Origin: Frankiaceae bacterium
GTDB taxonomy: Bacteria > Actinomycetota > Actinomycetes > JAFAQI01
Length of the DNA: 44,605 nucleotides
Assembly: GCA_030840525.1 (NCBI GenBank)
Contig: JAVEEI010000164.1
Location: forward strand, 1-44,605
Direction of reading: 5' to 3'
A model generated the notes under the pieces. It had not been told where the DNA came from. It made no database searches and was given only the letters and a program-made list of their open reading frames with translations. The position numbers and the translations under genes are program-made. Positions 36,439 to 44,605 of the stretch are shown here, in pieces; within the stretch, counting starts at the first letter, position 1, and each line of letters begins with the position of its first letter.

Positions 36439-37044
36439 ATGCGCCGCAAGACATTCGACGCTCTGCTCTCGACCGGTGGTCTGGTCGTGGCAGCCGTCCT
36501 CATCGTGGCGGGCGCGCTCGGCTTGTGGGCGCACAGCTTCGCCAACAGCAACGTGCACGACCAGCTCGCACAACAGAAGGTGTTCTTCCCGAGCGCTGCC
36601 GGCATCGCCGCGCAGAACAACGCGGAGATCACCAAGTACGTGACGCCGTACGCCGGTCAGCAGGTCGTCGACGGTCAGCAGGCCGAGGTGTTCGCCGACC
36701 ACTACATCAAGGTGCATCTCTCCGGGATCGCCGGTGGGCAGACGTACAGCCAGGTCTCGTCGAAGTTCCTGGCGATGAAGCCGACCGACCCGAACTACCA
36801 GCAGGTTGCGGGCCAGCGCCAAGCCCTGTTCATGGGCGAGACGCTTCGCGGGATGCTGCTCAACGCGTACGGGTTCGGGAAGATGGGCCAGATCGCGCTC
36901 ACCGCGGCGATCGTGTCCTTCATCGGCGCCGGCGTGATGCTGCTGCTGTCGGCGCTCGGGTTCTGGCACCTGCGTCGCGTTTCTCCCGAGGCGGAGGTGC
37001 TCCCGAACCTGGGAGCCCGCACGCCGGCCCCGGTCGAGCGGTAG
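36439..37044 (+). CDS. Two-helix membrane protein with large extracytoplasmic domain
   Basis: A 201-residue protein. Membrane helices at about 10-32 and 150-172 enclose an outside domain of some 115 residues with NNAEITKYVTPYAG, DGQQAEVFADHYIKVHL and LRGMLLNAYGFGKMG. No cysteines or enzyme motif are visible. ATG 36439 follows AAGGAG by 7 nt. Tandem DevR-type boxes upstream imply strong hypoxic induction; such membrane proteins are commonly found in actinobacterial DevR clusters but I cannot name a function. A good terminator follows. Confidence 0.8.
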   Translation: MRRKTFDALLSTGGLVVAAVLIVAGALGLWAHSFANSNVHDQLAQQKVFFPSAAGIAAQNNAEITKYVTPYAGQQVVDGQQAEVFADHYIKVHLSGIAGGQTYSQVSSKFLAMKPTDPNYQQVAGQRQALFMGETLRGMLLNAYGFGKMGQIALTAAIVSFIGAGVMLLLSALGFWHLRRVSPEAEVLPNLGARTPAPVER

Positions 37045-37057
37045 TCATTCGCCGGTA

Positions 37058-37092
37058 ACGAAGAGGCCCCGGATACCCGGGGCCTCCTTCGT
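37058..37092 (+). terminator. Terminator behind the hypoxia cluster
   Basis: AGGCCCCGG (37064-37072) pairs with CCGGGGCCT (37077-37085) around a 4-nt loop. After one bulge, GAAG (37060-37063) pairs with CTTC (37087-37090). It lies 13 bp behind the stop. Confidence 0.8.
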
Positions 37093-37165
37093 ATGTCAGG
37101 GACTGCCCCGCGGACCGCTTTGGATCGAGTCCGTGCCGAAGGGCCAGCCGCCGTCCGAACGGTTT

Positions 37166-37193
37166 TTGACATGCGTCGAGAAGGCGCCAGGAT
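37166..37193 (+). promoter_or_regulatory. Probable promoter of the phosphatase/arsenate reductase gene
   Basis: TTGACA (37166-37171), a 16-nt spacer and CAGGAT (37188-37193) resemble a housekeeping promoter. Transcription would start near 37200, about 34 nt before the GTG at 37234. Confidence 0.4.
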
Positions 37194-37233
37194 GATTCCG
37201 ATGTCCGAACACGAGCGGGCCCGAGGAGTCAGC

Positions 37234-37650
37234 GTGAGCAAGCCCACCGTCCTGTTCGCCTGCATTCACAACTCGGGCCGGTCAGTGGCGGCGCAGGTGC
37301 TGGCCCGCCACTACGGCGGCGACGCGGTCGACGTCCGCTCCGCCGGCTCCGAACCCGGCAGCGCAGTGAACCCCGTCGTCGCGCAAGCACTTGCCGAGCG
37401 GGGGTTTCGTGTCACCGACCACGTGCCGACCAAGCTCGACCGGGATCTCGTGCAGCAGAGCGATGTCGTCATCACGATGGGATGTGGTGAGACCTGCCCG
37501 GTCTTCCCCGGAAAGCGTTATGAGGACTGGCCGGTGGACGACCCGGCAGGCAAAGACCTCGACACCGTTCGCGAGATCATCGACGACATCGACACCCGCG
37601 TACGCGCGCTCGTCGCGGAGCTCACGGCAGCGGCGCCACCGGTCGGGTAG
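37234..37650 (+). CDS. Low-molecular-weight phosphatase-fold arsenate reductase
   Basis: A 138-residue protein with the CX5R loop C10-IHNSG-R16 (FACIHNSGRS), as in thioredoxin- or mycothiol-coupled ArsC. Two more cysteines in MGCGETCPVF stand where ArsC enzymes keep their resolving cysteines, and WPVDDPAGKD supplies the conserved DP general acid. It should reduce arsenate to arsenite; a plain tyrosine phosphatase is less likely because of the extra cysteines. No arsR or arsenite pump lies nearby. GTG 37234 follows GAGGAG by 6 nt; the longer frame upstream includes the putative promoter. Confidence 0.88.
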   Translation: MSKPTVLFACIHNSGRSVAAQVLARHYGGDAVDVRSAGSEPGSAVNPVVAQALAERGFRVTDHVPTKLDRDLVQQSDVVITMGCGETCPVFPGKRYEDWPVDDPAGKDLDTVREIIDDIDTRVRALVAELTAAAPPVG

Positions 37651-37668
37651 CGACAGCTCACAAGCGCG

Positions 37669-39519
37669 TCAGCTTGCCGCCGGCTCCCCGGTCGTCGGGT
37701 CGAGCAGGTACGGCGTCGCGTTCGGCGCGTTGCCGTAGGCGTAGCCGTGGCCGACCTTCGCGGCGAAGTCGAACAGCCCGCCGAGGCTGCCGGCCACTGC
37801 ATCGGCGCTGCCGTCGATGCGTGGCAACCCCCAGTTGTCCTCCACGAACCGCGTGATGGACGACTGGTCGGTCAGCGTGTGGTCGACCGCGTTCGCGCGT
37901 GCCCACGGCGAGATGACGAGCAGCGGCTGGCGCGGGCCGTAGCCGCAGCGGCCCTGCTGCCCGGCGAGCGGAGTGCCCGTGCCGCACATGCCGGTGCCGG
38001 TCAGCGCGTCCGCGACCGATGTCGACGGGTTGGCGACGCCGGAGTAGGCGTGGTCGTACCAGCCGTCGGAGTCGTCGTACGCGATGACGACCGCGGTGCT
38101 CTTCCAGTCCGGCGTCCGCTGCAGGGCGTTGATCTCGCGGACGAGGAACTCCTGCTCGTCGATCGGGTCGGAGTACGCCGCGTGCCCGTCTTGGAAGCCG
38201 GCGGCCTTGAGGAAGCTGACCGCGGGCAGCGCCGACGGCGGGAGGTCTCCATTGCCGATCGCGGCGACGAGCTGGTCGAAGTCGCTGGTGTCGTACTGGT
38301 GGTTCGGCGTGTCGAACTGCGGCGTCCCGTCGACGTAGTGCTGCGAGTCCGTGCCGATCGCGCGCAACGACGACATCGGAACAGTGCCGTCAGCGTTGGT
38401 CGGAAGCGCGAGGTGGTGCGGGTTCGCCGTTGACGCGTAGTACTGGAACGGCTCGTGGTGCGGGATGTAGTCGTCCTTGTAGCCGAACTGGCCGGTGCCG
38501 GTCGGCAGCGGTGCGACGAGGCCGGCGCCCACCGGGTGTACTGCGTTGCAGATGCCTTGGTTGCTCGAGTGCGGAACGGCCGCGTTGAAGCCGCCGGTCT
38601 TGAACTCGTCGGGCATGAACTGCGAGGTCGGCTGGCCGGAGTGACCGACCGCCGTCGCGGCGTCGGCGAACGATGTCGTCGGGCGGAAGCCGCCTTCGAA
38701 CCAGCCCCACGACAAACCCTTGGCGTTGAGCAGGTCGCCGACGTTCTGGCCCGACATCGCGACGGCGTCGCGGGTCGAGCAGTCGTCCCAGTACGGCTGC
38801 GCGTCGCTGGTCAGCGAGTACCCGGTCGGGGTGCCGTCGGAGGTGAGGTCGGCGTTCGGCTTCGAGGCGGTGGCGATCGACGGGTTGTTCACGGCGTGCG
38901 ACATGTCGACGCCGCCGGTGTCACCGGAGACCAGGTTGATCGCGCCGGGTGACGACGGACCGAACGTCGTGCTGTGCGAGTTGTCGCTCATCGCGAACCG
39001 CTGCGCGTAGTTCCACATCGCGGTGACGGTGTTGCCGTCGTAGTAGTTCATGACGTCGCCCGGCACGCACGGCGCGTGCTCGGGGCTGCTGCCGCCGGCG
39101 CCGACGGTCTGCGGGAAACGGTCCATGAGCCCGCCGTGGAACGCGCGCTGCTCGTCGTTGTAGTTGTGGTCCTGGTCGCAGGTCAGCACGTCGGCGACGG
39201 TGGCCGGGTCGTAGCGTCGCGGGTTGGTGCCGTTCGGGTTGCTCGTCAAGAGGCCGGGCGTCAGGCCGTCGACACTCGGCGTGCCGGCTGCGGCAGAGAA
39301 CGGCGAGCCGTCCGCGTTGGTCGCGTTCGGGTACGTGCCGAAGTAGTGGTCGAAGGAGACGTTCTCCTGGTAGATGACCACGAGGTGCTGGATCGGCGTC
39401 GCGGTGGCAGCCGGCGGCGCTGCCGCCGACGTTCCGCCGGTGGTGGCGATGACGGTGCCGATGCTCGCCGTGAGGGCGAGGGCGGCGGTGACCGAACGGG
39501 TGACGTGCAGCGGGCGCAT
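37669..39519 (-). CDS. Secreted phospholipase C / phosphoesterase family protein
   Basis: A 616-residue protein. The signal peptide (MRPLHVTRSVTAALALTASIG) is cut near the AAAPPA region. The family opening IQHLVVIYQENVSFDHYFGTYP is near residue 45. Metal and active-site stretches include HSTTFGPSSPGAINLVSG, SWGWFEGGF, DDYIPHHEPFQYY, and VVIAYDDSDGWYDH, followed by PLLVISPWA. This matches the phosphoesterase superfamily of bacterial phospholipases C and AcpA-type acid phosphatases. It should cleave phospholipids or phosphate esters outside the cell. The ATG at 39517-39519 follows AAAGG; an earlier ATG has no site. Convergent with the arsenate reductase, 18 bp between stops. Confidence 0.9.
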   Translation of the reverse strand: MRPLHVTRSVTAALALTASIGTVIATTGGTSAAAPPAATATPIQHLVVIYQENVSFDHYFGTYPNATNADGSPFSAAAGTPSVDGLTPGLLTSNPNGTNPRRYDPATVADVLTCDQDHNYNDEQRAFHGGLMDRFPQTVGAGGSSPEHAPCVPGDVMNYYDGNTVTAMWNYAQRFAMSDNSHSTTFGPSSPGAINLVSGDTGGVDMSHAVNNPSIATASKPNADLTSDGTPTGYSLTSDAQPYWDDCSTRDAVAMSGQNVGDLLNAKGLSWGWFEGGFRPTTSFADAATAVGHSGQPTSQFMPDEFKTGGFNAAVPHSSNQGICNAVHPVGAGLVAPLPTGTGQFGYKDDYIPHHEPFQYYASTANPHHLALPTNADGTVPMSSLRAIGTDSQHYVDGTPQFDTPNHQYDTSDFDQLVAAIGNGDLPPSALPAVSFLKAAGFQDGHAAYSDPIDEQEFLVREINALQRTPDWKSTAVVIAYDDSDGWYDHAYSGVANPSTSVADALTGTGMCGTGTPLAGQQGRCGYGPRQPLLVISPWARANAVDHTLTDQSSITRFVEDNWGLPRIDGSADAVAGSLGGLFDFAAKVGHGYAYGNAPNATPYLLDPTTGEPAAS

Positions 39520-39630
39520 TCGTCTGCCTTTCATCGAAGACCGCGACGACGCCAGTCGACCGTCCTGGAACGACCAGATGCCGAGGTCGAGATGAAGGGC
39601 GCATGACCCGGACGTGAAACGTCGGACCCG

Positions 39631-40155
39631 TCAGGCGAGCAGGATCTCGCTCAACGCGTTCGACGCCGGCAGGCCGGCGGCCGCGAGCTGTGCGGCGAGC
39701 GTGTCGTGCAGGTTGCCGAGCAGCTGCACGGTCGCGCTGAACCCGCGCGTGTCCCCTGCTTCGGCCGTATGGATCTGCCGCAACGCCAAGGTGTTCGCCT
39801 CGATGGCGTAGACCTTCAGCTGCGTCCAGGTCGCGCGGCCGTGCACCGGCGGGCGCAGGCCGCGCAGCCGCGTCTCGATGTCGGTGCGCACCGGCGCGTT
39901 GGCGGCCAGGAACGCGCCGACCTTCGGCAGCAGCCGCGGGTCCGGCGCGGTGACGTCGAACGTCGGGAACGGAAACGTCTTGCGGGCCGACAGTTGCTGC
40001 CAGTCGGCCCGGAACGCCCGGTCGAGCATCGTCGCGTACGACGCCTCCACCGGCCCGTTCGGCCGGGCCGGGCTGCCGCCGCACCCAGTCATGCCGAACG
40101 CCGCCATGCCGAACGCCGATGCCGCGGCCAGCACGAACGAGACCGCACGGCGCAC
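39631..40155 (-). CDS. Lipoprotein of unknown function
   Basis: A 174-residue protein with a signal peptide and lipobox (MTGC, cysteine at about residue 25). The mature part is mostly helical: WQQLSARKTFPFPTF, then PKVGAFLAANAPVRTDIETRL and ALRQIHTAEAGDTRGF. No catalytic motif. It begins with GTG, 99 bp from the divergent proline-rich gene. The 111 bp between it and the phospholipase gene hold no clear hairpin, so it may or may not be transcribed with that gene. Confidence 0.7.
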   Translation of the reverse strand: MRRAVSFVLAAASAFGMAAFGMTGCGGSPARPNGPVEASYATMLDRAFRADWQQLSARKTFPFPTFDVTAPDPRLLPKVGAFLAANAPVRTDIETRLRGLRPPVHGRATWTQLKVYAIEANTLALRQIHTAEAGDTRGFSATVQLLGNLHDTLAAQLAAAGLPASNALSEILLA

Positions 40156-40254
40156 TCGCCGATGCTAGGGACGGCGGATTGCGTACCGGCGAAGACCGGA
40201 TGAACAGTTCGTGCGCACCGTCGTACGGCGCGAGCACCGACCTACCGTGTCGAG

Positions 40255-40881
40255 GTGCCGCAGCAGCATTACCGAGGCCGACACCGCCGGCCGGCACCGC
40301 GACATCGCGCGCCGGCACCGCGACGGCGCCGCGTTCTCGCGCCGGTCACCGTCGCGGCCGGCGTCGCCGCCGGGCTGGCGCTCAGCGGTGCGCACGCCTC
40401 GACGCACCCGGCCGAGCGGGCCGCCGCGGTGACCAAGCCGGTGCCGCTGCCGCCATTCGCGCCGACCCCGTTGGTGCAGCCGCTCGACCCGCCGCCCGCG
40501 CCCGCGCCGGTGCCCACGTGGCGACCTTCACCCCGGCCCGCGCTGCGTTGGCGCGCGACGCCGTGGACGCCGCCGCGCATGCCCGCCCCGCCGCTCGACA
40601 CGTCGCAGCAGCGCGGGTACGCCGCGGCCGCGCGGCGCGAGGACGCGCGGGATCCTTCGTGCGATCTCACCGGCCCGGTGCTGGCCGCGGTCATGTACGT
40701 CGACCACGCGACGCACGCGGCCCGGGCCCGCGCGACGCTCCCGACCGCGCTCGCGCTGTGCGCGGCCGGCACCCACCTCGACCGGACCGACGCACTCACC
40801 CTTGCGCTCTACCGGTACGCGCACTCCGGCGCCTACGCCCGCGCCGTACTCGCCGTCGCTGACGAGTACGGCGCGGCGTAA
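40255..40881 (+). CDS. Proline-rich exported protein with small helical C-terminal domain
   Basis: A 208-residue protein. A very basic start (HRRPAPRHRAPAPRRRR) precedes a hydrophobic signal or anchor (about 27-45). A stretch of some 65 residues is rich in Pro and Ala. The last 75 residues have one cysteine pair (PSCDLTG and ALCAAG) and end LALYRYAHSGAYARAVLAVADEYGAA. That end weakly recalls the last helix of lytic transglycosylases (AYNHSxxYV), but the catalytic Glu region is absent. It is probably a wall-spanning protein. GTG 40255 is the likely start. Convergent with the Ig-domain gene, 15 bp apart. Confidence 0.65.
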   Translation: MPQQHYRGRHRRPAPRHRAPAPRRRRVLAPVTVAAGVAAGLALSGAHASTHPAERAAAVTKPVPLPPFAPTPLVQPLDPPPAPAPVPTWRPSPRPALRWRATPWTPPRMPAPPLDTSQQRGYAAAARREDARDPSCDLTGPVLAAVMYVDHATHAARARATLPTALALCAAGTHLDRTDALTLALYRYAHSGAYARAVLAVADEYGAA

Positions 40882-40896
40882 GCCCGCTTTCGGAAC

Positions 40897-42660
40897 TCAG
40901 AGCACCTTCACCGCTGCGGTGTGCACGACACCGTTCGCGTAGTGCAGCCGGTGCGCGACGACGACGCACGAGATGACCTTGCCGCGGTACGCCGCGGGCG
41001 GCCGGAACCGCGAGGTCGTCGCGCCGCGGATCGCCGTCGACCCGACGTACCACTGGAAGCTGTACGACGTCGCCGCCGGCGACCACCGCCCGCTGTAGCA
41101 GTACTCGTAGACGCCGACCGCAGCGGTCGAACGGTTGGAGCCGCGGTAGACGTACGGCTTCGCCGTCGCGACGAGAGCCGCACCGGTGCCGACGACCGAC
41201 GCGTTGCTCGTGCCCGTCGTCAAGCCGGCCGAGTTGCTCGCGGTGACTGTGCAGGTCAGGTGCTTGCCGTAGTAGGCGTCGGCGATGCGGTACGTCGACG
41301 CGGTCGCGCCGGCGATGGTCGAGCCGTCGATGCTCCACGCGTACGTCACGCTCGTCGCGCCGCCGAACGACGCGAGGCAGCTGTCGACCGAGCCGATGCG
41401 GTGCGGACCGGAGAGGATTGGCTGCCACTGCGGCGGCGCCTGCGTCACCGTGAGCGGCGTGGTCCCGCTGGTCGACTGCGCGTAGCCGGCGGCCGACGGC
41501 ACGAACGTCGCGGTGAGGTCGTACGCACCGACCGGCAACGTCACCCGGTAGTGCAGCGCGTACTCGCCGGTGGTGCCGTCGTCGGTCGAGGTCGAGCCGA
41601 GCGTCGTCGCCGTACCGCCGCCCTGCGGCGTCGCGGAGAACGTGACGGTGCCGGCCTCGCCGGTCGTCGTCGGCGAGTCGTCCTCGCTGACGGTGGCCTT
41701 CAGGTCGACGTACCCGAACTGCTGCGACGAGGCCTGCGACGCGGTGATCGTGGTGTGCGTCGCGGTCAGGGCGATCGCTTGGTAGAAGGTGTGCGCGGAG
41801 GTCGAGTCCTGCACGAGCGTCCCGCCGGTCGGGGTGAAGACGGCGAAGTAGTCGTGCGTGCCGGTGTCGGGGTTCGCGGTGACGTGCGCGACGCCGTTGC
41901 CGGTCGTCACGGCCTGCGCCGTGCCGACGGCGGTCGCCGTCGTGTGGTCGTAGAACTGCACCGTGCCGTTCTCGGCCGGCGAGACCGTCGCCGTGAGCGG
42001 CAGGTCCGCACCCGGCGTCACCGTCGTCGGGCTGCCGGCGTCGGCGCCGCCCGCGGGCGAGCCGGAGACCGTCGTCGTGGTCGTGGTCACGGTCGGGTCG
42101 ACGACCTGCCAGGTGCCGGCGTTCTGGTCGACCTGGATGTCGGACTCCCAGTACTTCGGCGACGACTTGGTCGTGTAGATGCGGACCTGGAAGACGTTGG
42201 CGTAGCCGGCCGTGTTGTCCGGCGCGACACCGCCGACGAAGTCGGAGAAGTCCGCGTCCCCTGCGCCGAGCGTGACCAACGGGTTGGTGAAACCGGGGCC
42301 GGTCACCGGAGCCGGAGCGGTCGCGCTCGGGAACGTCGTCGACAGCGACTGGTCGAACGTCGCCCACTGCGAGGTGTCCGGCTGCGTGTGGTCCGGTGCG
42401 GCGAAGAAGAACGTCGCCTTGGTCGACGCGGTCGTGTCGGCGGTCGTCGCGGCGACGTAGTCGGCGAGGTGCTTGAGGTTGCTGCCGCCGGTGAGAACGT
42501 GGCCAGTGCTGTCGTAGAAGACGACCCGCCCCAACGCGTTCGGGTCCGACTCGAACGGCGGGGGCGATGCGGTCGCGCCGGTCGTGAGCACGAACGGGGT
42601 CAGGCCGGCGGCAAGCGCGGTGGTGGCCGCGAGTGTCGCAATGCGGTGACGTGACTTCAC
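40897..42660 (-). CDS. Large secreted surface protein with Ig-like repeats
   Basis: A 587-residue protein. The signal is VKSRHRIATLAATTALAAGL. Residues about 30-195 form a domain with ALGRVVFYDSTGHVLTGGS, ATFFFAAPDH and DIQVDQNAGTWQVVD that also appears, diverged, in the next gene upstream (42690). About 200-415 hold two Ig-like Big_3-type repeats (LPLTATVSPAENGTVQFYD, then VDLKATVSEDDSP). About 420-587 hold two further modules with paired cysteines (DSCLASF...HLTCTV, EYCYSGRW...VISCVV). No C-terminal anchor. GTG 42660 is chosen for its AAGGAG site; ATG 42693, which overlaps the upstream stop (ATGA), is a real alternative. Confidence 0.8.
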   Translation of the reverse strand: MKSRHRIATLAATTALAAGLTPFVLTTGATASPPPFESDPNALGRVVFYDSTGHVLTGGSNLKHLADYVAATTADTTASTKATFFFAAPDHTQPDTSQWATFDQSLSTTFPSATAPAPVTGPGFTNPLVTLGAGDADFSDFVGGVAPDNTAGYANVFQVRIYTTKSSPKYWESDIQVDQNAGTWQVVDPTVTTTTTTVSGSPAGGADAGSPTTVTPGADLPLTATVSPAENGTVQFYDHTTATAVGTAQAVTTGNGVAHVTANPDTGTHDYFAVFTPTGGTLVQDSTSAHTFYQAIALTATHTTITASQASSQQFGYVDLKATVSEDDSPTTTGEAGTVTFSATPQGGGTATTLGSTSTDDGTTGEYALHYRVTLPVGAYDLTATFVPSAAGYAQSTSGTTPLTVTQAPPQWQPILSGPHRIGSVDSCLASFGGATSVTYAWSIDGSTIAGATASTYRIADAYYGKHLTCTVTASNSAGLTTGTSNASVVGTGAALVATAKPYVYRGSNRSTAAVGVYEYCYSGRWSPAATSYSFQWYVGSTAIRGATTSRFRPPAAYRGKVISCVVVAHRLHYANGVVHTAAVKVL

Positions 42661-42689
42661 AGGTCGAGCTCCTTCGGCTGAGAGGTACT

Positions 42690-43550
42690 TCATCGGGGTG
42701 CAGAGGTCGGGGTAGGCGTTCGGCTTCGGCGCCGCCACAGGACGACACCGCCGCCGCCGGCCGCCAGCGCGACGACGACGGCGATCAGCGCGGTCGGCAA
42801 CGGCGACGAACCGGCCGCCCGAGTGCCGGCCGACTCCGCGACGGCGCCGCCCGACGGTGACGAGGGTTGGCCGCCGCGGGCGCCGGCCGTCGCGGAAGCC
42901 GTGGGCGCCGGCGTGTGTACGACGACGGGCGCCGGGCTGGCCAGTCGCGACTTCGGCAGCAGCACCGTTTCCGACGACATGCCGCGCCCGGCACCGCAGT
43001 CGACCCGAGCACCGTCGACAAGCGTCCAGCGGTCACCACTCACCCGGATGTCCGCGGCCGGGTACGTGCGCGAGTACGGCGACGACCCGGCGACGGAGAA
43101 GTACATCCGCAACTGGATCAGCCCGTCCCACTTCGGCGGGAACGCCTGCACGAACGAGACCAGCGGCTGGTCGCCGTACGTCGACTGCGCAGCGGGGTGC
43201 GCGCGGTTGGTGAACGTGGAGGAAGCGGTGAGCTGGTTGCCGCTCCAGTCCGACGGGTCGACGCCCTCGCGCGGCTGGAACGCGAGCAGCGTGACCTTCG
43301 CCTGCGCGCCGGTGTAGCCCGCGGGCGCGGCGACCGACGACAGCGCCTTCCAGACGAACGGCTGTGCTTCGAGCGAGCCGGACGTGACCGGATGGTCGTG
43401 CTGGTCGCAGAACGCGATGCCGCCGTGGACGGCAGGGTCGCGGTAAGGGAGCGACGGCACCGCGCCGAACGTCGGCACCGCCGTCACGACGGTGGCGCCC
43501 AGGACAGTTGTGCCCAGCACCGCGGCGACGACGAACCGGCGGCGGCTCAC
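42690..43550 (-). CDS. Membrane-anchored surface protein sharing a domain with its neighbour
   Basis: A 286-residue protein. The signal (VSRRRFVVAAVLGTTVLG) is followed by one domain (about 30-190): HGGIAFCDQHDHPVTSGS, KVTLLAFQPREG, LIQLRMYFSVAG and RVSGDRWTLVDG. This aligns by eye with the N-terminal domain of the 587-residue protein. A Pro/Thr/Ala stalk leads to a membrane helix near 252-272 and the basic tail WRRRSRTPTPT. The GTG start overlaps the stop of the preceding gene (GTGA) and follows GGGGAG. It is probably displayed outside on a stalk. Confidence 0.8.
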   Translation of the reverse strand: MSRRRFVVAAVLGTTVLGATVVTAVPTFGAVPSLPYRDPAVHGGIAFCDQHDHPVTSGSLEAQPFVWKALSSVAAPAGYTGAQAKVTLLAFQPREGVDPSDWSGNQLTASSTFTNRAHPAAQSTYGDQPLVSFVQAFPPKWDGLIQLRMYFSVAGSSPYSRTYPAADIRVSGDRWTLVDGARVDCGAGRGMSSETVLLPKSRLASPAPVVVHTPAPTASATAGARGGQPSSPSGGAVAESAGTRAAGSSPLPTALIAVVVALAAGGGGVVLWRRRSRTPTPTSAPR

Positions 43551-44605
43551 GCGGCACTCCCCTCGAGCGCGCGATGACGCCCGACCGCGCGAGCAGCGGC
43601 AAGGCGCGTACGCCACACCCGGACGAGGAAGGCGGCGAAGGCGAGCGCGGCAATCAGCGCGAGCAACGCCCACGGGATCGCCAGGAAGTGCCGGGACGCG
43701 GTGAAGGCTTGCGTCGGCGGCTGCGACGTTCCGGGGATCACCAGCGCGCGCACCGAGACGTGCGCGGACATGACGAACTGCGGCAGCACCCCGTGCAGCG
43801 TCGCGTGCTCCGTGACCGACGAGCCCGGCAACAGCAGCTTGAGATCCGGAAGGTGTGCGGCGGTCTTGTCGGCCAGCAAGCCGCTCACCGACACGTGCGG
43901 GCGGCCGCCGAGCGCGACGTTGCCGGTGTTGGTGACGACGTAGCTGATCACCGCGCCGCCGAGCTTCACCGGGTTGAGCGAGCCGTCGTAGTGCACGCTC
44001 AGGTGCGTCACCGACAGGCGCGGCGTAAGCGGCCCGCTCACGCGCAGGAAGAGCCGGGTGCCGACGCTCTGCAGCAGCCGCAAGCGTTGGCCGCTCGGCG
44101 AGGTCACGGTCGACGTCAGCGTGACGGCAATGCCGCCGACGTGGTCACCGGGTGTCGCCGTCGGCGGCACCGCGACCCGGAACGGCACGATGACGCGATG
44201 CCGCGCGGGCACCGCGAGATGGGCGACGTACGGCGGCAGTGTCATCCAAGCACCGATGTCGTGCGGCCGCTGCGTCTGCGGTAGCAGCGCGAAGTCGCCG
44301 GAGATCGTGTTGACCGCGTCGGTGCTGTACATCGACAGCACGAGCGGCTTCACGGAGTAGTTGGTCACCGCGACGTCGTCGACGACGACGGCGCCGGGGG
44401 TCGCGTTGAAGGTGAAGTAGCTGCGCGCGTCGACGCCTTTGGGCCCGGCGGGCTGGATGCCGAACGTGGCGTTGTTGCCCGGGCGCTGCGGGCCGGGAAG
44501 CGGACCGCCGGCGGCGAACGCGGCGGAGGTCGGCGTCGCGACGCCGGTGACGATGCCGAGAGCGAGGCAGGCCGCCACGCGGCGGCCGGTGCTGCGAATC
44601 AATCT
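43547..44605 (-). CDS. WxL peptidoglycan-domain (DUF916-like) membrane protein, 5' end at window edge
   Basis: At least 351 residues. A signal peptide (RRVAACLALGIVTG) is followed by a domain with VVVDDVAVTNYSVKPLVLSMYSTDA, then DIGAWMTLPP, VPFRVAVPPTATPGDHVGGIAV, the hallmark of the DUF916/WxL-protein peptidoglycan-binding family. An Ig-like DUF3324-type part follows, then a membrane helix near 308-330 and a basic tail. In Firmicutes such proteins form surface complexes with WxL proteins. A TTG at 44600-44602 could be the start, but the edge is 3 bp away, so an earlier start outside the window is possible. First visible gene of a three-gene coupled operon. Confidence 0.85.
   Translation of the reverse strand, partial: RLIRSTGRRVAACLALGIVTGVATPTSAAFAAGGPLPGPQRPGNNATFGIQPAGPKGVDARSYFTFNATPGAVVVDDVAVTNYSVKPLVLSMYSTDAVNTISGDFALLPQTQRPHDIGAWMTLPPYVAHLAVPARHRVIVPFRVAVPPTATPGDHVGGIAVTLTSTVTSPSGQRLRLLQSVGTRLFLRVSGPLTPRLSVTHLSVHYDGSLNPVKLGGAVISYVVTNTGNVALGGRPHVSVSGLLADKTAAHLPDLKLLLPGSSVTEHATLHGVLPQFVMSAHVSVRALVIPGTSQPPTQAFTASRHFLAIPWALLALIAALAFAAFLVRVWRTRLAAARAVGRHRALEGSAA

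Noticed and set aside
37093..37233. Longer N-terminus of the arsenate reductase.
   Set aside because: The extra 47 residues have no family match, and the GTG at 37234 has the proper ribosome site and begins the conserved fold.

Overview
The window is high-GC DNA with many GTG starts and an SRP RNA gene beside dnaX. The blocks dnaX-ybaB-recR and lysC-asd, and a DevR/DevS (DosR/DosS)-type hypoxia system, point to an actinobacterium. Secreted proteins, an S53 peptidase and a WxL-type surface operon fit a soil or environmental member, possibly of the Frankiales/Mycobacteriales-like lineages. Genus cannot be set from sequence alone.

Layout. 1-2.6 kb: GatB/YqeY protein, metallophosphoesterase, tRNA-Pro and a GT87 membrane glycosyltransferase whose frame runs antisense through the tRNA. 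2.6-9.9 kb: a block on the minus strand encoding six secreted or surface proteins. Three of these are paralogs with six conserved cysteines, each with its own leader and terminator hairpin; the others are two related surface-domain proteins and a propeller-vWA membrane protein. 10.1-11.5 kb: an ECF sigma factor with a membrane tail, divergent from the vWA gene, then a small secreted protein. 11.8-14.3 kb: a nickel/cobalt permease behind a Nur-like operator, and an MFS exporter. 14.4-20.1 kb: asd, lysC, a lipoprotein, recR, ybaB and dnaX. 20.1-20.4 kb: SRP RNA and tRNA-Ser, divergent from a nearly perfect 50-bp dyad. 20.4-26.4 kb: a CPBP membrane protease, an S53 peptidase, a translationally coupled secreted pair and a DUF1232 protein. 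26.4-37.0 kb: redox and hypoxia region (see below). 37.2-44.6 kb: arsenate-reductase-like phosphatase, secreted phospholipase C, a lipoprotein, a proline-rich secreted protein and a three-gene surface operon with a WxL-type protein that runs off the right edge.

The most coherent system is 28.4-37.0 kb. A DoxX-Rieske fusion and a b-type membrane protein converge on an operon of a small membrane protein, a four-histidine cytochrome b and a large membrane subunit. Next to it lie devR, an Acg-type nitroreductase, a two-GAF kinase like DevS, a PPOX-fold protein and a membrane protein. Six palindromic sites close to GGGACCTTCGGCCC sit in front of these genes. I infer a compact hypoxia or nitric-oxide regulon that includes an unusual quinol:acceptor electron-transfer module. 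The second candidate is the secreted cysteine-rich family with its ECF sigma and vWA neighbours.

All calls rest on reading the sequence and recalled family features. No database search was run.
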